NCBI GenBank assembly: GCA_964030475.1
Contig: CAXIPT010000003.1
Coordinates: 8,619,806-8,683,805 of the forward strand
Origin: Tethya wilhelma
Taxonomy: Eukaryota; Porifera; Demospongiae; Tethyida; Tethyidae
Reading direction: 5' to 3'
Length of the DNA: 64,000 nucleotides
Shown: positions 48,401 to 60,400 of the stretch, in pieces
How positions within the stretch are numbered: position 1 is the first letter of the stretch
Layout of the letters: each line of letters starts with the position of its first letter
Notes under the pieces: model-generated
What the model was told of the DNA's origin: nothing
What the model saw: only the letters and a program-made list of their open reading frames with translations
Databases searched by the model: none
Made by a program: the position numbers and the translations under genes

Positions 48401-51400
48401 TAGTACTACTTCTTATGGCTTTTGTGAAAATGTGTTACTACAGAGAGGCATTGCTTTCTGTGGCTGAAACATTCTTTGAACATGTTGATCTGGGGAGTGA
48501 ATCAATCAAGGTGCACATAGTGTCAGTACTGATGATGTGTGTTTTAAAGCATTATGTGTTGTACACAGGAACCAATTGCTGAGATGTGTGTGGAAATCCA
48601 TACAAGTGTTAGTGCAATGTCAGAGGTGTTCTATGCTGAACTGAGGAGACGCTACTACACCACTCCAACCAGTTACCTGGAGTTGATTAACCTCTATCTT
48701 TCCATGCTGCAGACAAAGAGAAAGTAAGCCTCTGTGTCCAGTATTATCACTGTATGAGTCCACACCTCTACATGTACATACTGCATATGATTATTCTACA
48801 GGCAACTCATTCAGTCTCGGGACAGGATTGCAACTGGTTTGAAAAAACTCTTGGAAACCAATGAGCTCGTTGTCAACATGGAGGTCAGGACTGTGCTTGT
48901 AGATAATGTGTCAACAATGTCCCGATTCATTTTTTTGTTGTTGTGTTTGCTCCAAGGCTGAGCTCACAGCTCTTGCTCCAGAACTAGACAAGAAATCGGC
49001 AGAAACAGAAGAGTTAATGAAGAAATTAACAGTGGACCAAGAACAAGCCAACGAAGTGAGAACTGTGGTGGTGAAAGAGGAGGCAATAGCTAACAAGAAG
49101 GCTGAGGAGACCAAAGCCATTGCCGATGATGCTCAAAAGGATCTTGATCAAGCTTTGCCTGCCTTACAAGCTGCCAATAAAGTGTGTAGGAGTATTATGT
49201 ATCTGTACCAAATGCCTCCCTTTGTCATACAAAACTTGATTGAGTTGTTGAATTCTGTCCATAGGCATTAGATGCTCTGGACAAAAATGATATTGCTGAG
49301 ATCCGTGTGTTTAGCAAGCCTCCAGAACTTGTTGCTACTGTTATGGAGTCCATTTGCATTTTGTTCAATGTGAGACCTGACTGGGCTAGTGCTAAGTCCT
49401 TGCTTGGAGATACAAGTCTCATGAAGAAAATGATTGACTATGACAAGGTATTCCTTCACAAGAGAGTATCACTCACTAACGTAATGATACACTTGCTGTG
49501 AAGACTGGTTGTCACATACTGTGAGCATGGTGTGGTGGTCAAGTCATAATACACTGCACATAGGTTATGTACTTTTCACGGTCTCTGTACTATTTTGATA
49601 CCCTCATTGTAGGACTGTTATGTTGTTTTGTATCACTGGAGCATGGGGCTAGGGGAACCCCACAGTAGTAGTGTAGTTGTACAGGTTTGATCTGTGTTTC
49701 TTCATGGAAGAAGATCATTGTTTAGAGTGAGCATAGATTATGTAAGATGTAGATTATCTGAAGATAAAAGATTCTACCAAAGATAGGCACAGACATAACA
49801 ATACAAAGAGGAAGAATGAGTGTGGGTGTAGGGTGCATGTAAAGCTTGAGGTGGAGCCAACAAGTATTAAGCTTACAGAAATGATAGAGATTGGTTTATT
49901 CCTGCAGTTGCACAGAAGTAATTGCGGGACCAATTTGTTTGAATTCTTGGCCCAAAAATCAAGATACATTCTGTAACTATTTCGTACAGTTACCAAGAAT
50001 CATACATTTTTTGTGAGCGTGTTTACGATCAAGGAGATGTATATTTAGCATTGAAATCAGGTGCAGCTAAGAAAAAAGTAGCTTAGTAGGCCAACAAACT
50101 AGCAAAGAGTAGCTTTCATGAGTGTTAGCTGAATTTGAAGAGCACCATGCTAGCAATAACATAATCTGCACTCATGACTCTCATGTTGTAATTTCTAGCT
50201 CACCCACCCAATGCCCTGTACACCACTATTGTGATAATAATATTGTTTCAAGTAGGAAAGCAATAAGTAAAGCGCAAAAAAATACATTGGCATTTATACG
50301 TATATTACCAAATCAACATGGTTATATTTATTGTCATCACTTTGTGGGTCTTGTACATATTTGCTCTACTGAATGAAGATCTGGACCAGTCCAATGTGAA
50401 TATCTTCATCTCCACGATTTTGATCTGCACAAATCCTCAGCTCAATGTCTTCTGATACTGCGCTGTTCAGGTCCACACTAAACCAGGGAGGAGAGTTGTA
50501 GCTGCAACATGAGGTGGTGCAATCCTGCCCGTCCCACAGAGCACCATTGTCCTCGGAGTCACAGTAGTAGTTGTCACCAACGAATGGAGGAGGCAGTGGC
50601 GCCTGGCCATGGTTGCTGTTGTCACAGGGGCAGCGATGAATAGAGTACCTCACTGTTCCATGCCCTGCAGCAAACGTCCATATGTGATTACGAGGGGTTC
50701 CGTATGTTACGCTTAAACCATCAACGTAATTGTCATCTGCTGTGTCACTGCTAACACCGAAACGAATAAATCCGTCAGCACTGATGTGATTGTAGCCAAT
50801 AGCTCGACCACAGACCTTTCTGTATTGCCTTCCTCTAGTGCTGTAGGTGACTGAATCACAACTAGCAGAGTTTTCTGTTTGACGTCCACAAGATCGTTCT
50901 GGAGTAGAGTACTCTGACCATCCTCTAGGACAGTCTTGAGAGGAGTCACTAGTGTTGAAGAATGCAATCTGTCTCCAGTATCCTCTGCCACATTGCGGTT
51001 GAAGTGATGGTAGCATGGGAGTAACTATCTCCAGCTTGGTACGAACTTGATCAGTGATGTTTCCTCGAGCAAGTTCCCTGACTTGGTCAGCAGGACAGCT
51101 CTCAGTTGTGTTTCCTTGTATAATTGTCACTATAGGTTGAACAATGGGCTGTCCTTGGGATTGCACTATGCTGTAAAGCACCAGAAATACTTGAGCCAAG
51201 AAGATCTTCATGTTTCTTATCTATGCTTGGAAGTTCTGTGGACAGTTCTAACTTGAGTCTGGTGGGAATGCTATTTTAGTATGCTTTCTTGGTCACACCA
51301 CAAAGGGTGTCATATCCTGTGTTCTGTGGTGTAGTGGCATCTGGGAGGCCAGCCATTTGATCTCTCTGATAGAGTAGGATTGTTTGTTCATGAGGCCCAC

Positions 51401-54400
51401 AAGGTTGAGCTGGGAGTATAGAACTGGAATGGAAAACTTATGTCTAGTCTCAGTGTTTGGACCTCCCATTGCTTTCTATTTTTTAGCGCAGATTATCTTT
51501 GCAACCTCAATAATATTGTAAGCTTCAACGAGAATTATTTTCATACTGTATTTATCTGAAACTGCAAGCGTAGCATCTAGATGTAGGAGTTCTGTTTCAC
51601 TTGTAGAAGTAAATGGGACTCAATTTATCATGTATTATGGTATACAATTAAAGTTGGCATTGATTGCTAGTAAAGTCAAACTGCCACAATCATCGTTCAT
51701 ACTTGCTTCATTGCAGTGAGAAACAAAGCTAACTAACTCAGCTTATGCACACACACGTACACGCGCAACACATCCATGCACGAAACAAGGATGATCTTAG
51801 CTAATCTACAATTGAAAGTGTACAGTAATTCACACTGTTATGTCTATGATGGGAGCATATGCTGGAGCAGTTGATAAAACTATACCTTTTTTTGCTCTTA
51901 TTACAGGATAACATTCCTGAATCCATTCTGAAGAAGCTAAAGAAATACATTGAAAACCCCAAGTTCACTCCTGAAACTGTTGAGAAGACATCTAAAGCCT
52001 GCAAGTCAATGTGTCTCTGGGTACGAGCTCTGGACTTGTATGCTAAAGTGTTCCGGACTGTTGAACCAAAACGAGCAAGGTACTATAATTAAATTCACTG
52101 AACAAGTAATGACTTTCTAGAATTTCTCTAGGCTGAAAACAGCCCAACAGGAACTTGACAAAGTCATGGCCCAGCTGAAGGAAAAACAGGAGAGACTGTC
52201 AGCGATTGAAGCAAAGGTAGGTCATGTTAGAAAGATAGTTCTTCCTATTTTGTTGATTTTCTTACAATAATTTAGATTGCTGAGCTCCAAGCTAGTTATG
52301 AGAAGAGTGTTGCTGAGAAGGAACGCCTTACTCAGAACATAGCTGAAACTCAAGCTCGGCTGAAACGAGCAGCCAAACTGACAACAGGACTTGCTGATGA
52401 GCAAGTTAGGTGGGCGGAGTCAGTCAAGGTATTAAGAGTGTACACGTTTGTTTTCTGTGTACCATGACTGATGGATGGATTTGTTACTTCTGTAGAAATT
52501 TGATGACGAGATCAGTAATGTAGCTGGTAATGTGTTCCTGGCAGCTGCAGGGGTTGCATATACAGGTGCCTTCACAAGTCTCTACAGAGAGAGGGTAATT
52601 AGTTACTAGATATGATTAACTTGAATGCAATTGTACCACTTTATATTTAAACTCCAAGCTTTTGGCCAATTGGATGAACCGTTGCAAAGAACTTGAAATT
52701 CCAGTATCTGAAGACTTCAGTGTAATCAACATTTTGGCCACTCCTTTTGAGATCCGTCAGTGGAATACAGATGGCCTTCCAAGAGATACCTTGTCCACTG
52801 AGAATGCAGTGCTTGTAACCAGAGGTAGACGGTGGCCTCTGATGATTGATCCACAGGAACAGGTTGGCTCCTAATCATAAACATACTATCTGTGCATTAC
52901 TGTATAGTATTGCTTTAGGCCAACCGATGGGTTCGCAACATGGAGAACCGAAATGGTCTCAAAATTATAAAGCTTACAGATCCAAACTACCTGAGGACAC
53001 TTGAAAATGCAATTCTATCTTCGTCGGCAGCGTCAGTGTGTATAAGAGACAGTACGCTTGCATTGATGTTTCCTCGAGCAAGTTCCCTGACTTGGTCAGC
53101 AGGACAGCTCTCAGTTGTGTTTCCTTGTATAATTGTCACTATAGGTTGAACAATGGGCTGTCCTTGGGATTGCACTATGCTGTAAAGCACCAGAAATACT
53201 TGAGCCAAGAAGATCTTCATGTTTCTTATCTATGCTTGGAAGTTCTGTGGACAGTTCTAACTTGAGTCTGGTGGGAATGCTATTTTAGTATGCTTTCTTG
53301 GTCACACCACAAAGGGTGTCATATCCTGTGTTCTGTGGTGTAGTGGCATCTGGGAGGCCAGCCATTTGATCTCTCTGATAGAGTAGGATTGTTTGTTCAT
53401 GAGGCCCACAAGGTTGAGCTGGGAGTATAGAACTGGAATGGAAAACTTATGTCTAGTCTCAGTGTTTGGACCTCCCATTGCTTTCTATTTTTTAGCGCAG
53501 ATTATCTTTGCAACCTCAATAATATTGTAAGCTTCAACGAGAATTATTTTCATACTGTATTTATCTGAAACTGCAAGCGTAGCATCTAGATGTAGGAGTT
53601 CTGTTTCACTTGTAGAAGTAAATGGGACTCAATTTATCATGTATTATGGTATACAATTAAAGTTGGCATTGATTGCTAGTAAAGTCAAACTGCCACAATC
53701 ATCGTTCATACTTGCTTCATTGCAGTGAGAAACAAAGCTAACTAACTCAGCTTATGCACACACACGTACACGCGCAACACATCCATGCACGAAACAAGGA
53801 TGATCTTAGCTAATCTACAATTGAAAGTGTACAGTAATTCACACTGTTATGTCTATGATGGGAGCATATGCTGGAGCAGTTGATAAAACTATACCTTTTT
53901 TTGCTCTTATTACAGGATAACATTCCTGAATCCATTCTGAAGAAGCTAAAGAAATACATTGAAAACCCCAAGTTCACTCCTGAAACTGTTGAGAAGACAT
54001 CTAAAGCCTGCAAGTCAATGTGTCTCTGGGTACGAGCTCTGGACTTGTATGCTAAAGTGTTCCGGACTGTTGAACCAAAACGAGCAAGGTACTATAATTA
54101 AATTCACTGAACAAGTAATGACTTTCTAGAATTTCTCTAGGCTGAAAACAGCCCAACAGGAACTTGACAAAGTCATGGCCCAGCTGAAGGAAAAACAGGA
54201 GAGACTGTCAGCGATTGAAGCAAAGGTAGGTCATGTTAGAAAGATAGTTCTTCCTATTTTGTTGATTTTCTTACAATAATTTAGATTGCTGAGCTCCAAG
54301 CTAGTTATGAGAAGAGTGTTGCTGAGAAGGAACGCCTTACTCAGAACATAGCTGAAACTCAAGCTCGGCTGAAACGAGCAGCCAAACTGACAACAGGACT

Positions 54401-57400
54401 TGCTGATGAGCAAGTTAGGTGGGCGGAGTCAGTCAAGGTATTAAGAGTGTACACGTTTGTTTTCTGTGTACCATGACTGATGGATGGATTTGTTACTTCT
54501 GTAGAAATTTGATGACGAGATCAGTAATGTAGCTGGTAATGTGTTCCTGGCAGCTGCAGGGGTTGCATATACAGGTGCCTTCACAAGTCTCTACAGAGAG
54601 AGGGTAATTAGTTACTAGATATGATTAACTTGAATGCAATTGTACCACTTTATATTTAAACTCCAAGCTTTTGGCCAATTGGATGAACCGTTGCAAAGAA
54701 CTTGAAATTCCAGTATCTGAAGACTTCAGTGTAATCAACATTTTGGCCACTCCTTTTGAGATCCGTCAGTGGAATACAGATGGCCTTCCAAGAGATACCT
54801 TGTCCACTGAGAATGCAGTGCTTGTAACCAGAGGTAGACGGTGGCCTCTGATGATTGATCCACAGGAACAGGTTGGCTCCTAATCATAAACATACTATCT
54901 GTGCATTACTGTATAGTATTGCTTTAGGCCAACCGATGGGTTCGCAACATGGAGAACCGAAATGGTCTCAAAATTATAAAGCTTACAGATCCAAACTACC
55001 TGAGGACACTTGAAAATGCAATTCGTATTGGAACTCCTGTTCTTCTGGAGGAGGTATGTAATAGCTTGCTGTCATTATAATTAGTTAGAAAAGAGCATGT
55101 CAACATATTCCTTTGAATTTTGTGTTTGTCTGTTGTAGGTTGAGGAACAACTAGACCCCTCTTTGGAGCCAGTGCTGCTGAAACAAACATTCATGCAAGG
55201 TGGTCGACTACTGATCAGACTTGGGGACAGTGATATTGATTATGACAAGAACTTCAGGTTTGCCTGATTATGTGTAGGGAAATCATCACGCTGTATTGAA
55301 TATCATTGTTTAGAATAAGTTTTTCAGAAGAAAATTTCACTGTTATACATATCCCTGCTGGATGAGTTATTCTAGTTATATAGTTCGTAGGTGATCATAT
55401 TGTAGTTGAAACAGCAGATACTGTAGGTAGTGCCTTGTATTTTTCAGCAAGCAATTCCTTGTATCTTGCTCTGAGTGACATTAATATCACCCTGGTGTGT
55501 GAGATGTGGACAAATTCTTTCAAGTGTAACCACAACCAGCCATTTTGCTGTCTGTGGCCCACTGTACAAACTACACTGTGTTGAAGCTGCAACATAACTC
55601 CCCGCCTATTTCAATGCTAGGTTCTACATGACAACCAAGCTTGCTAATCCTCATTATCTGCCAGAGGTTTGTATTAAAGTGACTATTATCAACTTTACTG
55701 TCACAAAGTCTGGACTTGAGGACCAGCTTCTCAGGTAAGAAGACTCGATCGATGCCCTACACATCTAATATTTACACTCTCCGAATTATCTTCAGTGATG
55801 TAGTAAGACTAGAACGTCCTGATCTGGAAGAGCAGAGAAACAAGCTCATTGTTAACATCAATGAGGCAAAGAATGAGCTCAAGGTACTCTCATTAGCTCT
55901 TAGAACCTTTGTGCGATCAACTATATGTATATGAATTGAATACAGAGCATTGAAGATACAATATTGAAGCTACTATTTGAGTCTACAGGAAATATTCTTG
56001 ATGATGAAAAACTTATTGAGACCTTGGATGCTTCTAAGGTATTTCAATAGTAATGGGATTATATATTAGTCATTTCCTTTTGGGACAGCAAACCATTAGT
56101 GTTCCTTCTTCTCTGTTAGACTACATCAGCTCAGATATCCAAACGTCTCACTGAAGCTGAACAGACAGAGATTCAAATAACAAACGCAAGAGAGAAGTAT
56201 CGTCCCGTGGCAACAAGAGGCTCTGTGATGTATTTTGTAGTAGCTACTCTTGCAGAAGTTGATCCGATGTACCAATACTCACTCAAGTACTTCAATCAAT
56301 TGTTCAATGCATGCATTGAACTGAGTGAGAAGTCGTCAGACCTCCAAAAGAGGCTAAACATCCTGTTGAATAACACTACCACTAGTGTTTATACCAATGT
56401 AGCAAGGTTAGAGGCTTTCTCTCATCAACTCATGTACAATGCTTTACATTTTGTACGTTTGCTCTGTAGGGGATTGTTTGAACAGCACAAGTTGGTGTTC
56501 TCCTTTATGCTCTGTGCTGACATCATGCGACAGGCTGGTACCATATCTAATGCAGAATGGAATTACTTCTTGAGGGGAGCAGCTGGTGTTGATAAAGTAA
56601 TGGATATGCATGTCAATATTAATATTTTTTTCTTTGCAATAACTTTTTGTCCTTGTTTCAGGAGCGTCCTGAGAAGCCAGATGTTTCTTGGCTGAGTCAG
56701 ACCACCTGGAACATATGCTGTGATCTAGAAGAGATGATACCTGCTTTCAAAGGGATTTCCAAAGACATTATAAGCACTTCAGTTAGTTGTAAGATGGGTC
56801 AACTAGAAGTGAGGGCCAACCCTTCAGAATGTGAAGATTATAACAATTCCCCTGTTGTCAATGACTCCACTGAGAAGGAAGAAGGTGACACCACTGAAGT
56901 AAGGGGGAATTGGAATGAAAGGCTAAGTAGCTTTCAAAAGCTTATCATGGTAAAGTGTTTCCTTGAAGAAAAGGTGAGTTGTATCTGATCAATTCCAATG
57001 CACATAGTGATGATTATTATTTCTACAGGTTGTGTCTGCAGTGTTTGACTTTGTTGCTCAAAATCTTGGTCAACAATTTGTTGAAAGCCCCCCAGTCCAA
57101 CTAGCAACTCTTTATGAGGACACATCTAACACCATACCACTAGTGTTTGTTCTCTCTCCTGGCTCTGATCCAATGAGCAGCTTTCTTCGATTTGCCAAAG
57201 ATATGAACTACATGGAACGGTAGGGTGGTCAACCCCATTGTATTAGTCTCTGTCTATGTGAGATGCTTACTTTTCACTCAGAATTCATGCCATTTCACTG
57301 GGCCAAGGACAAGGACCGGTTGCTGAGAAGATGATTTCCAATGCTACCAAAAATGGTGATTGGGTGTTCTTACAGGTATCATTGTTGTGTACTAGTTCTG

Positions 57401-60400
57401 TCTTCGTAGCACTAGTGGACTAGTGTTTTCCCTCCCTCACAGAACTGCCATCTTGCTGCTTCTTGGATGTTGAGGATGGAAGCTGTTATTAAGGGATTTT
57501 CTGATCCAGATGCTTCTATTCATGAAAGTTTCCGTCTGTATCTTAGCTCTATGCCAAATAAATGCTTTCCCGTATCAGTATTACAAAACTCTGTCAAAGT
57601 CACCAATGAACCGCCTAAAGGTGAAATCACGATCATTACAGAGATGCTCTGGTCTGATTGCTTTCCTTTGCTCCCACTGCAGGTCTTCGCACTAATGTTA
57701 GAAGGGCATATGCAGAGTTTCAACCATCATACATTGAGGATCACTGTAAGTGCTATAGTTTTGTTCCATTTTTTCCTTTTGTGAATGCCTGTCTTTGTAT
57801 AGTGCTTGGAACCACTTGGAGGAAGTTGGTGTTTGGAATCTGCTTCTTCCATGCAATCATTCAAGAGAGGAAGAAGTTTGGACCCCTGGGTTGGAATATC
57901 AAAGTGAGTGGATGTAGTCATTATCTCCTGTGGTTTCTGCTTAATGGACAACATAATATATTATTAATATTATTATACTGTATAGCTAGAAATTTTCGAG
58001 GAGGAATGTTTTCGCGGAAAGGCGACTGCAAACTTTTGTGATTTTATTTTCGAGGATTGAGCAGCCTCGCCCATATATTGCAATACGTTGCTGAATTTTT
58101 CGAGGGTAAAATTTTTGCAGATTGATGGTGATCCACGAAAACAGTGAAATTTATACTCCTCAAAAATTTCTTATCTAATACGATAATTATTATTGTGTCA
58201 TGTGTTTTGTTAAAGTATGAGTTCAACGACTCTGATCGTGAGTGTGCACTTGAGAATCTAAAGATCTTTGTTGAAGACGGCCATATACCATGGGATGCTC
58301 TCATTTTTATAACTGGAGAGGTATATCATGCTCTAATGCTTCTCTTTCATGACTGCTCACTGTTGTATGCATACTCATCTTGTCTCTTCTTAGATTACCT
58401 ATGGTGGTCGTGTGACCGATGCTTGGGACCAACGTTGTCTGAGAACAGTTCTCAAAAGGTTTTTCTCATCAGTAACATTGGATGCTGATTACAAGTACTC
58501 CCCATCTGGTTAGTGTACTGACTGTCTGTCTGAACAACTCCAGTGACAATTTGAAAGTACTACCATATAGCCGGAAATATTGACTGTCAAAAATTTGATG
58601 GTTTGCTCCGCAGAATGTAAAATAAAAACATTGACGAATTTAAATTTGATGATTTGTGCGTCCGTGTAGTGTATGCAAATACTGCGGCCAAAATTTAAAT
58701 TTGCTGACTTTGACCGTCAAATTGTATCAATATTTTTTCTGGCTATATGGTATTATGCAGTTGGTTTTGAGGTATAAATTTTATCCTAAGTGGAATTCAC
58801 TTCTTGATCATGAAATGGCCTGTCCAATATGCCCTTGCTGGCTTGATTTCTCCTGATATGCTCTGTTAATGGTGTTGTAGGATAGACTCTCTTACAATAT
58901 TCCTCTCCATCTTATGGGGCAAAGTTGCCAAAGTATTCCCAGGATTGTTTCTAGCGATGTAGGAATATCTACTCAGTGTGCCAGTGGTTGTGTTGCTCAT
59001 CTCATTTGTAGACCTTGTCTGTCTCACATTCTAATACCTGTGTATCATGCTAGGTATCTACTATGCCCCAACTGGTGATGACATTCAGTCTTGCAGGGAC
59101 TATATTGAGAGTCTACCTTACAATGATGAACCCGAAATCTTTGGTATGCATGAGAATGCAAACATTGCCTTTCAGGTATGTGTAAACATGAAAGCATTCA
59201 GGGCAAAATTTTTGTGAATTGGTGACTTTGAAGAACTCCACTGCATGGTAACCCTCTGTCATTAACTACACTTTATTTACTCATCAACAGACACAGGAAA
59301 CACACACCATGATCAATACTATACTGGATGTCCAGCCAAGACTAGCTAGCAGTGGAGGTGGAAAAACCAATGATGAGATTGTTCATGAGCTTGCTGGAAG
59401 CATATTTAGCAAAATTCCAGACAAACTTGATATTGATACTGCCTTGCCAGAAATGTTTGAGGTGAGGTCTTATTTAGTCCAGTTGTAACGACAATGCTTC
59501 ATTCTGCTCTCTCTGCTGACTTTAAGCTAATTAACTACCTACCTATGTTTTTTCCCTACAGTCAGATGAAAAGGGTCAGATAAACTCACTTTCCACTGTG
59601 CTTATTCAAGAAGTTGATAGATTTAACAATCTGATTAAAGTTATTAAGGTAATGCACACTTGTTGTTGCTCACTTCCTTGATCCATATCCCAATTTATTT
59701 GCATTTTAGGACTCATTGCAAAACATTCAAAAGGCTATCAAGGGGCTGGTAGTGATGTCTGAAGAGTTGGAGAGAGTATACACTAGTTTTCTCAATAACC
59801 AGGTAATTTTCATTTGCCGTTCACCGTGACATAAATCAAGTGCCACATGGGGTTGTACTGTACATAGTCTGAATAGTGGTTGTGTCTTTAATAGCTGGCT
59901 AGCTAGCTAGAAAGAAAGAGCACCAAAAACTTCTACACTCAATACTTTCAAGCTTGCTCACTAAAAGAAAGGTTTCTAGCATAAAGTATCCCCTAGTAAG
60001 TGACTTACAACTACTAATGAAGGCACCAATGGTGCACTAGCCTCGAGATGTAGCTAGAATTTGAACCAGGTATGAGTGCTATGAGTGCATATTAATCACC
60101 TACAAGCACACTCTGTCACTTGCAACCTGTGATGAAGCAGCATAAATCACAGACTATGACCTGAATCATGTACTGAACCATGCAGCTTAGCTAGCTTAGT
60201 AGCTGCATGGAAGTTCACTGGTAAACACACTGACACAACTAACTTGTAAACTTGGATTTTTACTTACCTGTGCAAGCAGCTAAGCCACCTGAGCCAAGCA
60301 CATTACATCTAGAGGCTGAGAGCCAGAGCTCTGTCATCTGAAGCGCACCCAGTCCAGTTGCATTTCTAGATAAGCATTCAGAGTAGCACAAAAGCCTCGT

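Larger units (their letters stand above)
40436..48883 (+). other. Dynein AAA4 region (interrupted by a 7.2-kb intron)
   Basis: Exons 40436-40667, 40799-40944, 48194-48349, 48444-48510, 48569-48723 and 48802-48883. Walker A is GVGGTGKQS; the Walker B-like stretch is [29 protein letters not shown] spans the 7,249-bp intron 40945-48193 in frame. That intron is unusually large for this gene because it contains two minus-strand genes and a transposon. Confidence 0.9.
48957..52428 (+). other. Dynein stalk and microtubule-binding region
   Basis: Exons 48957-49181, 49265-49447, 51907-52079, 52132-52216 and 52276-52428. The first coiled-coil arm ([20 protein letters not shown] onwards) is charged and heptad-like. 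The microtubule-binding tip follows ([20 protein letters not shown], then [20 protein letters not shown]), and the second arm is [20 protein letters not shown] onwards. Exons from 51907 on also occur, unchanged as far as I can see, at +2009 bp (53916-54088, 54141-54225, 54285-54437). Confidence 0.88.

Noticed and set aside
53065..53220. Second, truncated copy of the nested secreted gene
   Set aside because: Part of the same adapter-joined duplication. It stops at the adapter, not at a biological boundary.
51907..54871. Tandem duplication of dynein stalk exons as a real evolutionary event
   Set aside because: The adapter at the junction and the lack of noticed divergence in introns show an assembly chimera; see the finding.
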